Below, in pieces: positions 1 to 6,203 of a stretch of DNA of 6,203 nucleotides (its first letter is position 1; every line of letters begins with the position of its first letter). The position numbers were made by a program, and so were the translations under genes. The stretch lies in contig JACDAW010000394.1 in the NCBI GenBank assembly GCA_013695245.1, positions 1 through 6,203 of the forward strand. Direction: 5' to 3'. The stretch is from Pyrinomonadaceae bacterium. Its GTDB lineage: Bacteria > Acidobacteriota > Blastocatellia > Pyrinomonadales > Pyrinomonadaceae. The notes under the pieces are model-generated. The model saw only the letters and a program-made list of their open reading frames with translations, did not search any database and had not been told where the DNA came from.

Positions 1-228
1 GCCTATCGCGGCGGCACGGCCGCATGGATCGCCGGACGCGGCGGCGCGATCCTACGGCGCACGGAACAAGTCGCCACGATTGAGATACCGCGCCCGAAAC
101 TGCCGCCCATCCTACGCGGCGCGCCGAAACTTAAAAACCCTGACGACGCGGACGCACCGCCCATTTTAGATGACGGCGACATCCCACGCGCCGTTCCGCC
201 AAAAAACGGAGATTCACCGCAACATTGA
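1..228 (+). CDS. C-terminal end of a plus-strand protein, possibly rhodanese-like (partial)
   Basis: An open frame runs in from the left edge in frame 1 and stops at TGA (226-228), giving the last 75 residues of a protein. Codon third positions are mostly G or C, as in the neighbouring genes, and this favours the plus frame over the antisense ORF across the same bases. The first visible residues (AYRGGTAAWIAGRGG) resemble the end of rhodanese-fold domains, where a GG-x-x-x-W stretch closes the fold. The rest is a polar tail rich in proline and aspartate and probably disordered. The rhodanese idea rests on one short match; the catalytic cysteine loop would lie outside the window. The gene converges on the minus-strand gene that ends at 254, leaving only 25 nt between the two stop codons. 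Confidence 0.55.
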   Translation, partial: AYRGGTAAWIAGRGGAILRRTEQVATIEIPRPKLPPILRGAPKLKNPDDADAPPILDDGDIPRAVPPKNGDSPQH

Positions 229-253
229 ATCAACTTAACGTTACTGACGCTTG

Positions 254-745
254 TTAGTTGGAAATCAAACCCGCTTTTTTAGCAGACTTTCTCCAAGCAG
301 CAAATAATTTACTTGCAAGTTTTTCAGCCACGTATGTTTCAATTCTGGAGTCGTTCAGCCTAGCGGGAACTTTGATTTTGGATTTCCATATCACTACCTT
401 GTTCGGGGAGGTAAGTTGAAATTCATAGTATGATCTCGGTGGCGGTTCGCTTCCATCTCCGTCCAAAGTTATTACGTCATAAAATGTTCCCGTCAGTATT
501 GCGTCTGCGTCCACCTGCTTATCGGTAGTTGTGAACCCTGCGTTTCTAAGCTGTTGCTTGATGTAAAGGTTTACGCTGTGTTTATTCGCAACACCGTCAA
601 TCTCTTCAACGTAAATTTTCTTAACGAGATGAAGTTTGTTCGACTTTCTATCCGAACTGGGAAGCGGCGAACGCGCGAAAACCGCGAGACAGAAAGAAGT
701 GAGTAAGCACGAAGTTAATGCAAAATAGATTTTGTTTTTTCGCAT
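254..745 (-). CDS. Small exported protein of unknown function
   Basis: This encodes 163 residues starting at ATG (745-743) and stopping at TAA. The N-terminus is a clear export signal: basic MRKNK, a hydrophobic stretch over residues 6-24, and a likely signal peptidase I site after VFA (about residue 24). LTSC at 10-13 has a lipobox-like form but sits too early and is followed by more hydrophobic sequence, so a lipoprotein is less likely. The mature part (about 139 residues) alternates predicted strands and helices: VKKIYVEEIDG (41-51), a helix near 57-70 ending in AGF, then ADAILTGTF (80-88), a strand pair around 106-126 and a basic C-terminal helix (135-158). This order recalls small periplasmic alpha/beta proteins of the LptE, TolB N-terminal or CsgG-like kind, but I cannot assign a family. 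It lies 36 nt after the metalloprotease gene and is probably cotranscribed with it. Its base composition is far more AT-rich than its neighbours. The ribosome-binding site is weak (GAG near the start). Confidence 0.8.
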   Translation of the reverse strand: MRKNKIYFALTSCLLTSFCLAVFARSPLPSSDRKSNKLHLVKKIYVEEIDGVANKHSVNLYIKQQLRNAGFTTTDKQVDADAILTGTFYDVITLDGDGSEPPPRSYYEFQLTSPNKVVIWKSKIKVPARLNDSRIETYVAEKLASKLFAAWRKSAKKAGLISN

Positions 746-781
746 AAAAGTCTCAGCTATCCAAATCAGCTCTACAACTTT

Positions 782-2722
782 TTATTGGAGGTTTTCGCTC
801 CAATCCTTCGGCAGAAACTCAACAGCCACCGCATCGCCTTCAAACCCTTTGCGCTCCTCTTTCGCGGGGCGGTAAGTAACCACGACATTGAGCGGAGTTT
901 TAAGTTTGCCGCAAGTTATCTCACCGCTTATCTCGGTTGTGTAAGTAACAAGCTTTAAGCGTGTGAGATCGGCGATGTTGAATTTAACTATGCCGTCGGC
1001 GGTTTGGACGACGAGCACGGCCGAGTTGCCCGCCGGACATTCGATGCTTAACAGTGTGCCGCGCTTCTGCTGTTCACTGGCCGCAGGTTGAATGAGTCGT
1101 GGCGCGCGGGGAGCGGGAGGAGGAGGCGGGTTGCCGCTTTCATTTTGCGTGCTGCTGGCAACGTTCGCGCGTTCGGTTGAAGTTTGATTCTCGGATGCGC
1201 GCGCTTGCGTTTGTCGCTCTTCCATCGCCGCAATCGAAGTCATCACTCGTTCGGCATGAAGGCGCAATTGCGGATCGGGATTGTTCTTTATGATCGGCTC
1301 AAGGATGCGGCGCGCTTGCGCGAAGTCGCCTTTGCGCATATAGACTTGCGCGAGCACGTAGGAAAATTCGGCGCGGCCGGGCGCGATGGCGAGAGCGCGG
1401 CGCAGCAATCGCACCGCTTCATCAAGGTTCTCACCCGTCACGAGATTGATGAATGCAAGTAGGTGATATGAATTAGGGAAGTTGGGCGCAAGTTTGATCG
1501 CCTTCTCCAATTCGGCACGCATCCGTTTGACAGTTTCCGGTTTGTACTCGCCGATGAATTGACCAGCGTCCATTCCTTCGCGGCTCAAGGCGTAAGCGTA
1601 ATAGTAGTGCGCGAGAAAATTTGCTGTGTCGGCCGTAGCCGCCTTTTCCAGATGCTCTTTCGCTTCATCAAGGCGGCGCGCGCGCACGCGCAACATACCG
1701 AGCGAAGCATGTGCGGCAGCCGATTCCGAGTTGAGCGCGAGAGCTTTTTGCAAGTACTCTTCGGCCGCATCGAGACGGTTGGTGTGCAGCAACAGATCGC
1801 CGAGATAAGCGAAGGCTTCTCCTTCCGTCAGAGGCGAGGCTTGCATCTCCGCGCTCGTTTCGAGTTTTTCAATGAGCGAAAAGGTTTCCACCGGATAGGT
1901 GTCGCGGCGCACATATTCCCGCAGTTCTTTTTCCATCGCCGCGAAATCCGTTTCAAACGCCACGCGAAAACTTTCTTCGATTGATTTACCCGCCGCTAAA
2001 AGCCCGAAATACTTTCCTAGCTTCTGCCGACGCTCACTCTTTTTGCCGAGCACAAGGTAATGCACCAGCGCCCACGATTGGGCGTAAAAGATGCTGCGCT
2101 TGTCTCCTTCGTTGTAAAGCGGCGAGCTTCCGTCCGTTGCGAGCAACGTGCCGAGCGGCAGCAGGTTACGACTCCGCAGCAGATAGACGTGATTAGCGAT
2201 AGGCGTGCCGAGCTTCACTTCGCGGTCGCCTTTTCCCACATCAAACGTGCTGTAGTATTCGGCCACGCCTTCGTTGAACCAGAGCGGCGTATTGCTCGCG
2301 TAATCTGAGACGAGCAGGTGAACGTATTCGTGAAAGATCACCGCGTAAGGATTTTCCGCGCGCTTTTCGGTTGTGAGCGCGATATAGTTCATGTCCGTCC
2401 CCGACTGAAAATAACCGGCGAGGTCAAGCGGCTTTCCATTGTAGAGCGGCTTGAAGGGCTTGAACGAATTGTCGTTTTTAAAGACGAGCACCGTCACGGG
2501 CACGCTCGAACTGCGCCGTCCGCGATTAACCAATCGCTCGAACGCTTCACGAAACTGTTCGAGTTGCGCGGCAACCGCGCGTATCTCACGCTCGTTTGCA
2601 TTACCGACAAGGGTAAAATTCTTCGAGCGCACCTGTATCCAATTATCTTTCGCTGAGGCGAAGGCGCAGAGGCTGATGATGAGGAGAAAACAAGCAAGCA
2701 AGTTGAATGCAAAACGTTTCAT
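782..2722 (-). CDS. Exported gluzincin-type metalloprotease with TPR repeats
   Basis: This predicts a secreted or periplasmic zinc peptidase of 646 residues. I chose the ATG at 2722 because GGAG (2732-2735) sits 9 nt upstream and translation then opens with a signal peptide: MKRFAFNLL, a hydrophobic core, and a likely cut after ASA (22-24). The longer ATG at 2770 would add 16 residues in front of the signal peptide. Residues 25-280 form a peptidase-MA/DUF1570-like domain with HEYVH (131-135), where the two His bind zinc and Glu132 is catalytic. It is followed by WFNEGVAEYY (148-157), where Glu151 is the probable third zinc ligand. Residues about 300-500 hold roughly four TPR units (near 303-331, 335-365, 416-448 and 451-482), probably a protein-binding surface. 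Residues 507-545 are a low-complexity linker with a run of five prolines. Residues 555-640 form a beta-rich C-terminal domain with two cysteines (562, 604). The zinc site looks intact, so activity is likely; the substrate is unknown. It follows gnd by 119 nt. Confidence 0.88.
   Translation of the reverse strand: MKRFAFNLLACFLLIISLCAFASAKDNWIQVRSKNFTLVGNANEREIRAVAAQLEQFREAFERLVNRGRRSSSVPVTVLVFKNDNSFKPFKPLYNGKPLDLAGYFQSGTDMNYIALTTEKRAENPYAVIFHEYVHLLVSDYASNTPLWFNEGVAEYYSTFDVGKGDREVKLGTPIANHVYLLRSRNLLPLGTLLATDGSSPLYNEGDKRSIFYAQSWALVHYLVLGKKSERRQKLGKYFGLLAAGKSIEESFRVAFETDFAAMEKELREYVRRDTYPVETFSLIEKLETSAEMQASPLTEGEAFAYLGDLLLHTNRLDAAEEYLQKALALNSESAAAHASLGMLRVRARRLDEAKEHLEKAATADTANFLAHYYYAYALSREGMDAGQFIGEYKPETVKRMRAELEKAIKLAPNFPNSYHLLAFINLVTGENLDEAVRLLRRALAIAPGRAEFSYVLAQVYMRKGDFAQARRILEPIIKNNPDPQLRLHAERVMTSIAAMEERQTQARASENQTSTERANVASSTQNESGNPPPPPAPRAPRLIQPAASEQQKRGTLLSIECPAGNSAVLVVQTADGIVKFNIADLTRLKLVTYTTEISGEITCGKLKTPLNVVVTYRPAKEERKGFEGDAVAVEFLPKDWSENLQ
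784..804 (-). other. Hairpin at the 3' end of the metalloprotease gene
   Basis: A perfect 7-bp inverted repeat (ATTGGAG, 7-nt loop, CTCCAAT) covers the last codons and touches the TAA stop at 782-784. On the coding strand it is followed by an A-rich stretch rather than a U run, so it does not fit a classical intrinsic terminator in that direction. It could slow 3' decay or affect ribosome traffic into the next gene 36 nt on, or be chance. Confidence 0.4.
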
Positions 2723-2728
2723 TGCATA

Positions 2729-2735
2729 CTTCTCC
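2729..2735 (-). promoter_or_regulatory. Ribosome-binding site of the metalloprotease gene
   Basis: GGAGAAG on the minus strand lies upstream of the ATG at 2722, with 9 nt between GGAG and the start codon. This good match decides the start in favour of 2722 over the in-frame ATG at 2770, which has no comparable site. Confidence 0.75.
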
Positions 2736-2767
2736 GTTATTTGAAATGAGGAACGTAAGGGTTTAAC

Positions 2768-2814
2768 CACGAAATTTCACGAACAAGCTAAGTGCTATTT
2801 CGTGTGGTCTCGTG
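2768..2814. repeat. Imperfect palindrome with CACGAA/TTCGTG arms between gnd and the metalloprotease gene
   Basis: In the 119-nt intergenic gap, CACGA (2768-2772) and CACGAA (2778-2783) on the left face TTCGTG (2799-2804) and TCGTG (2810-2814) on the right. The two outer paired blocks are separated by a 5x5 internal loop, and a short AGC/GCT inner stem closes a 5-nt loop (2789-2793). Within each arm the motif recurs at a 10-base step. Such 'TTCGTG...TTCGTGG' elements look like dispersed intergenic repeats of other environmental bacteria, but that is from memory. It could be a mobile miniature palindrome, a protein-binding site or an mRNA structure separating the two operon parts. No U run follows, so it is not a clear terminator. 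Confidence 0.5.
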
Positions 2815-2841
2815 ATCGCTACGCCAATTTAAGAATGCTTG

Positions 2842-4269
2842 CTAACTTTGAAGCTCTTCCCAATTGGTATGAATTGCGCCTTGCTCCGGTTTGTCTGTGC
2901 GAACGTAGGTATGCGCGCCGAAGAAGTCGCGTTGCGCTTGCGTGAGATTTTGCGGCAACGTTGCGGCACGATAACTGTCAAAGTAAGCGAGGCTCGCCGC
3001 CATCACGCCGACCGGCACGCCTTCGTCCATCGCCGCGCTTAAGCACTTGCGCCAACCTGTTTGCGCCTGTTTTATTCCGGCGTTGAATTTTTCGTCGAGC
3101 AACAGATTCGCCAACCGTGCGTCGCGCCCGTAAGCGGTTTTTATTTCATCAAGCAGCGCGGCGCGAATGATGCAGCCGCCTTTCCAGATGCGGCTGATCT
3201 CACTCAAGTTTACATCCCATTTGTACTCGTCCGACGCGGCGCGAATCAAGTTGAAGCCTTGCGCGTAAGCGCAGATAAACGAAGCGTAGAGCGCATCATG
3301 CACGGCCGCCATGAGATCATCACGCTTCGTTTCATCAGACCTTGCGCCTCTCATCTCGATCACTCGGCTCGCGCGCACGCGCTCTTCTTTCAGAGCCGAG
3401 ATGATGCGCGCTTCAACCGCCGCGTTAATGGTCGGCGTCGCCACACCAAGTTCGAGCGCGGCATCCGTTGTCCACTTGCCCGTCCCCTTCTGTCCGGCTT
3501 GGTCGAGAATGAGATCAACGAGCGGCTGATTTGTCTCCTTATCTCGAACGCGCAGCACCTTCGCCGTGATTTCAAGCAAGTAAGATTCAAGCACGCCCGT
3601 GTTCCACTCCGCGAAAGTGTCGGCGAGTTCGGCGGCTTCCATTTTCAACAAACGCCGCATGATGTCGTAAGCTTCGGCGATGGCCTGCATCAGTCCATAC
3701 TCGATGCCGTTATGAACCATCTTAACGAAATGCCCCGCGCCTGACGGGCCGACGTAAGTCGTGCATGCGCCGTCTGCGGTTTTCGCGGCGATGCTTTCCC
3801 ACACAGGACGAATATTTTCGTAAGCCTCGCGCGAACCGCCGGGCATCAAGCTAGGGCCGTAGAGCGCGCCATACTCGCCGCCCGAAACGCCCGTGCCGAT
3901 GAAGCGCAAACCTTCGCCCGCGAGCGCCGCTTCACGTCGCGCCGTGTCTTGATAGAAAGAATTCCCGCCGTCAATGAGCGTGTCGCCCGCTTCGAGAAAA
4001 GGTTTGAACTGCTCAATCGTCCAATCAACGGGCGCGCCAGCCTTCACCATCATCATGATGCGGCGCGGAGGTTTGAGGCTCTGCACAAACGCTTTCGCTT
4101 CTTTCGCCGCGATAATGTCTTTTCCTGCGGCGCGCGTTTTTGCGAAATCATCAACCCACTTCGCTTCACGATCCCAGACGGCGACCGTAAAACCGTTACG
4201 TTCCATGTTCAGCGCGAGGCTTGCGCCCATCACGCCCAAGCCCGCCATGCCGATGTCGGCTTCTGCCAT
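2842..4269 (-). CDS. gnd: 6-phosphogluconate dehydrogenase, decarboxylating
   Basis: This cytosolic enzyme of the oxidative pentose phosphate pathway converts 6-phosphogluconate to ribulose-5-phosphate and CO2, reducing NADP+ or NAD+. The 475 residues match the long (about 470 residue) family from end to end. The Rossmann loop GLGVMG lies at 10-15, and LIDGGNSFYQDT at 98-109 and GVSGG at 127-131 form the substrate loop. FVKMVHNGIEYG (181-192) carries the catalytic Lys183 and Glu190. KGTGKWT at 261-267, Arg288, Arg447 and His453 complete substrate binding, with AQRDFFGAHTY near the C-terminus. All expected catalytic and substrate residues are present, so the enzyme should work. Two features are unusual: the cofactor loop reads WDRE (32-35) where NADP enzymes have N-R-S/T, and Leu193 stands where most long forms have Asp (EYGDMQ). 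The ATG at 4269 has AAGGA 11 nt upstream. The gene lies 66 nt after pgi and is probably cotranscribed with it. Confidence 0.97.
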   Translation of the reverse strand: MAEADIGMAGLGVMGASLALNMERNGFTVAVWDREAKWVDDFAKTRAAGKDIIAAKEAKAFVQSLKPPRRIMMMVKAGAPVDWTIEQFKPFLEAGDTLIDGGNSFYQDTARREAALAGEGLRFIGTGVSGGEYGALYGPSLMPGGSREAYENIRPVWESIAAKTADGACTTYVGPSGAGHFVKMVHNGIEYGLMQAIAEAYDIMRRLLKMEAAELADTFAEWNTGVLESYLLEITAKVLRVRDKETNQPLVDLILDQAGQKGTGKWTTDAALELGVATPTINAAVEARIISALKEERVRASRVIEMRGARSDETKRDDLMAAVHDALYASFICAYAQGFNLIRAASDEYKWDVNLSEISRIWKGGCIIRAALLDEIKTAYGRDARLANLLLDEKFNAGIKQAQTGWRKCLSAAMDEGVPVGVMAASLAYFDSYRAATLPQNLTQAQRDFFGAHTYVRTDKPEQGAIHTNWEELQS

Positions 4270-4280
4270 GTCGTTTTCTG

Positions 4281-4285
4281 TCCTT
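4281..4285 (-). promoter_or_regulatory. Ribosome-binding site of gnd
   Basis: AAGGA on the minus strand lies 11 nt before the ATG at 4269. The spacing is slightly long, but no better start is nearby, and the chosen start places GLGVMG at residue 10 as in the E. coli enzyme. Confidence 0.55.
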
Positions 4286-4299
4286 AAGAATTTTTGTTA

Positions 4300-4316
4300 C
4301 GCGCGAAGCGCACGCG
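4300..4316 (-). other. GC-rich hairpin in the pgi-gnd gap
   Basis: In the 66-nt gap the minus-strand RNA can fold into a 6-bp stem (5' arm 4316-4311, 3' arm 4305-4300, one G-U pair) with a 5-nt loop (4310-4306). It lies after the pgi stop and before the gnd ribosome-binding site. What follows is A-rich, not a U run, so it is unlikely to stop transcription. A role in mRNA stability or in setting the pgi:gnd ratio is possible but unproven. Confidence 0.35.
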
Positions 4317-4335
4317 CCCGAAATAATGGGTTCCT

Positions 4336-6096
4336 TTATTGCTTCACAATGTCGAGCAAATTTAGCAATCCGCTTCGCGTCTCACGCCCTAAATGGATGC
4401 GCAGCGCGCGACGTTCATGCGCGGCGAGTGAGGCGAAATCACCGAGCGATTGCGCTTGTTTGAGGATGCTAAATGAATAAGGCTCGCCGGGGATCGCAGC
4501 GTCTGTTTCATCCTCGTCGGTGACAAGGATAAAGATGCCATTGTTTGCCCCGCCCTTGTGAAGTTGCCCGGTAGAATGTAGATAGCGCGGGCCGTAACCG
4601 AAGGTTGTGGCGACGCGATAGCTCGCACGAATGCGGTCGCCGATCTCGCGCAGCAATTCATCGTGCGCCGGAGTCTCTTGCAGATAAGCGAGCAGCGCAA
4701 CGTAATCCCCGTCTCTCGCACTCGATAGATGTTCGCTGATCGCCGCAGCAACTGAAGTTTTCGTCTGCGTTGTCGCGGCGCCCTTCCCTTTATCGCCCTC
4801 TGTTTTGAAAACCGCCATCTCGCCTTCACGCGCAAACGGTTCAGGCGAACCACTAGCGTAAAGCGACTTGGATTCTTTGTATTGATCGAGAAGCTCATTA
4901 GTGCGGTCTTTGCTTTCCTGCACGTTCGGTTGATCGAACGGATTGATCTCCATGAACCATCCGGCGACGGCCGTTGCCATCTCCCACGCGAAAAACTCCG
5001 CGCCGAGATCAAGCGGATCGCGTAAGGTGCGACGCAGCACGACGAAGCCCGCTTCTTGCAGAGCTTCGAGCTTGCGCTCCGTGTCTTCGTCTGGCGCGGC
5101 CGTGTGAATCGAAACGAAGAGTCGATCATCGCCGTAAACATCCGGCGCGCCGAGCGTCTCGCTCGCCACAGGCAGGATGCCGCGCTCCCGTTTGCCTGTG
5201 CTCTCCGCAACCAACTGCTCGATCCACAGCCCTAAGCTCGCAAGGTTGCGATCAGTAACAACCGTCAGCTTATCTAATCCCGCCTTCCACAACGCGCCCA
5301 TCGCGCAACCCAAACGCGCCGCCGGATTGCCGCCGACGGACGTGACAGGCTCGCGGCACTCCGCGATCATGTCCTCCGCTCGACGCAACATCTCGCCCGC
5401 GTCCAAGCCCATTAGAATGGCCGGTAACATGCCGAAGAGCGAAAGCGCGGAATAGCGTCCGCCGATGTCAGGCGGATTGAGAAACGTGCGCCGGAAATTC
5501 ATCTCGCTCGCCGTGCGCTCCATGAGCGTACCGGGATCGGTGATGGCGATGAAGTTCTCGCCTGCGCGTTCGCCTTTGACGGCGCGCACCGCTTCGTAAA
5601 AATATTTGTAAAAAGATAACGGCTCGATGGTTGAACCGGATTTGGAGGCGACGACAAAGAGCGTGTGCTCAACGGGCGCGGCTCGCAGAGTGAAATCCGC
5701 GATTGTTTCAGGATCGGTCGAATCAAGCACCAGCAGTTCCGGGTCGTCCTTGCGCTTGCCGAATGTCTGCCGCAAAACTTCGGGGCACAAACTCGAACCG
5801 CCCATGCCGAGCACCATCACGCGCTTAAAATCCGCCGCGCGCACTTCATCGGCAAACGCCTGCAAGTCGCTTAACCGATCGCTCACAAACTCAACTGACT
5901 TCAACCAACCAAGCGCATTCTTAATAATCTTCTGACCGGATTCTTCCTTCGTCCAAACGCTCGCGTCGCGCTCCCAGATGCGTTCAATGATTCGTTCATC
6001 GGCGAGGCGCGCGAGCGCGTCTTCGATCATCGCGCTCTTCGCTTCAAGCCCCGTTGCGTCTGCCTCGCCGCCACTTCCCTGTGTTCTCTGGCTCAC
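4336..6096 (-). CDS. pgi: Glucose-6-phosphate isomerase, stand-alone form of the transaldolase-PGI fusion family
   Basis: This cytosolic enzyme interconverts glucose-6-phosphate and fructose-6-phosphate, linking glycolysis and the pentose phosphate pathway. I chose the GTG at 6096-6094 because AAAAAGGAGAG ends 9 nt upstream; the frame stays open to the window edge, but upstream ATGs lack such a site. The protein is then 586 residues. The ERIWERDASVW stretch (38-48) is typical of the PGI half of Tal-PGI fusions. The sugar-isomerase core shows VLGMGGSSL (95-103), ASKSGSTIEP for the phosphate (150-159), PGI signature 1 GGRYSALSLFG (212-222), the catalytic Glu298 in QLVAESTGK, and signature 2 INPFDQPNVQESK (384-396) with active-site Lys396. 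In common PGIs the chain ends soon after signature 2. Here about 190 more residues follow, including a Gly/Lys/Thr-rich linker (434-447) and GYGPRYLHSTGQLHKGG (500-516), as in the fusion family. No transaldolase segment is visible upstream, but only 107 nt are available. gnd follows 66 nt downstream. Confidence 0.93.
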   Translation of the reverse strand: MSQRTQGSGGEADATGLEAKSAMIEDALARLADERIIERIWERDASVWTKEESGQKIIKNALGWLKSVEFVSDRLSDLQAFADEVRAADFKRVMVLGMGGSSLCPEVLRQTFGKRKDDPELLVLDSTDPETIADFTLRAAPVEHTLFVVASKSGSTIEPLSFYKYFYEAVRAVKGERAGENFIAITDPGTLMERTASEMNFRRTFLNPPDIGGRYSALSLFGMLPAILMGLDAGEMLRRAEDMIAECREPVTSVGGNPAARLGCAMGALWKAGLDKLTVVTDRNLASLGLWIEQLVAESTGKRERGILPVASETLGAPDVYGDDRLFVSIHTAAPDEDTERKLEALQEAGFVVLRRTLRDPLDLGAEFFAWEMATAVAGWFMEINPFDQPNVQESKDRTNELLDQYKESKSLYASGSPEPFAREGEMAVFKTEGDKGKGAATTQTKTSVAAAISEHLSSARDGDYVALLAYLQETPAHDELLREIGDRIRASYRVATTFGYGPRYLHSTGQLHKGGANNGIFILVTDEDETDAAIPGEPYSFSILKQAQSLGDFASLAAHERRALRIHLGRETRSGLLNLLDIVKQ

Positions 6097-6104
6097 AATC
6101 GTTT

Positions 6105-6128
6105 GCTCTCCTTTTTGGACGGAGAAGC
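6105..6128 (-). promoter_or_regulatory. Ribosome-binding site of pgi inside a possible hairpin
   Basis: The Shine-Dalgarno stretch GGAGAG (6111-6106) lies 9 nt before the GTG start. On the minus-strand RNA it can pair with the upstream TCTCC (6125-6121): five base pairs, then two more (GC with GC) across one bulged base, around a 9-nt loop. If formed, the stem would cover the ribosome-binding site. The site itself is well supported; its masking is a prediction from base pairing only. Confidence 0.5.
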
Positions 6129-6158
6129 ATACCATGCGCGGCGAGCGCGGATGAAATT

Positions 6159-6180
6159 TGTTTGGCTTATGTTTGGCTAA
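6159..6180. repeat. Two tandem 11-bp direct repeats upstream of pgi
   Basis: TGTTTGGCTTA (6159-6169) is followed directly by TGTTTGGCTAA (6170-6180), matching at 10 of 11 positions. The 11-bp step is about one helical turn, as expected for two protein-binding half-sites on one DNA face. It lies 63-84 bp before the pgi start in an AT-richer stretch, where a promoter or operator could be. No clear -35/-10 pair was found nearby. Confidence 0.4.
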
Positions 6181-6203
6181 ATGCTCAACGCGCTTTACCA
6201 ATC

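Noticed and set aside
3..233. Minus-strand ORF of 76 residues
   Set aside because: It is antisense to a plus-frame with strong G/C third positions. Its product is Gly/Ser/Arg-rich and low in complexity, typical of a shadow frame.
231..260. Possible bidirectional terminator between the convergent genes
   Set aside because: CAACTTAAC and GTTAGTTG pair only with a bulge, and neither strand shows a T run after the stem.
2723..2770. N-terminal extension of the metalloprotease to the ATG at 2770
   Set aside because: It would place 16 polar residues before a signal peptide and run through the ribosome-binding site that serves the 2722 start.
3061..3744. Plus-strand ORF of 227 residues antisense to gnd
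   Set aside because: It lies wholly inside conserved gnd, and its product is Arg/Phe/His-rich with no recognisable domain. It is a by-product of codon bias.
3974..4480. Plus-strand ORF of 168 residues across the pgi-gnd junction
   Set aside because: It overlaps both conserved genes on the opposite strand and has no domain or good start signal.
4389..5210. Minus-strand ORF of 273 residues overlapping pgi in another frame
   Set aside because: It is an Arg/Ser-rich, low-complexity product within the conserved PGI frame.
6097..6201. Longer pgi start at ATG 6201 or ATG 6135
   Set aside because: Neither has a good ribosome-binding site, and the extra residues are unlike the family. The region also contains the strong AAAAAGGAGAG used by the GTG at 6096.

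Overview
The window looks like chromosomal DNA from a free-living, moderately GC-rich bacterium. The protein style suggests Acidobacteriota, perhaps the Blastocatellia/Pyrinomonadaceae side. The hints are a phosphoglucose isomerase of the transaldolase-PGI fusion type, an exported HExxH-plus-TPR protein with a proline-rich linker, and a 'CACGAA' palindrome between genes. That assignment is an inference; no marker gene is present.

Layout, left to right: (1) positions 1-228 hold the 3' end of a plus-strand gene whose start lies outside the window. (2) Everything else is on the minus strand and is transcribed right to left: a stand-alone PGI (6096-4336), 6-phosphogluconate dehydrogenase gnd (4269-2842), an exported gluzincin-like metalloprotease with TPRs (2722-782), and a small exported protein of unknown function (745-254). 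Gaps are 66, 119 and 36 nt. No gap exceeds 300 bases. I see no RNA gene, mobile element or CRISPR array.

How the genes work together: pgi and gnd join glycolysis and the oxidative pentose phosphate pathway. PGI interconverts glucose-6-phosphate and fructose-6-phosphate, and Gnd turns 6-phosphogluconate into ribulose-5-phosphate with a reduced nicotinamide cofactor. Their order and small gap suggest one transcript. The two downstream genes encode exported proteins, and their link to sugar metabolism is only positional. The 119-nt gap before them holds an imperfect palindrome, so they may form a separate unit.

The points most worth a second look are: the Gnd cofactor pocket, where acidic residues replace the usual Asn and Ser/Thr; a PGI of fusion type without its transaldolase part; a hairpin that could hide the pgi ribosome-binding site, next to a tandem 11-bp repeat; and the sharp drop in G+C in the small exported gene. 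I found no convincing new multi-gene system.
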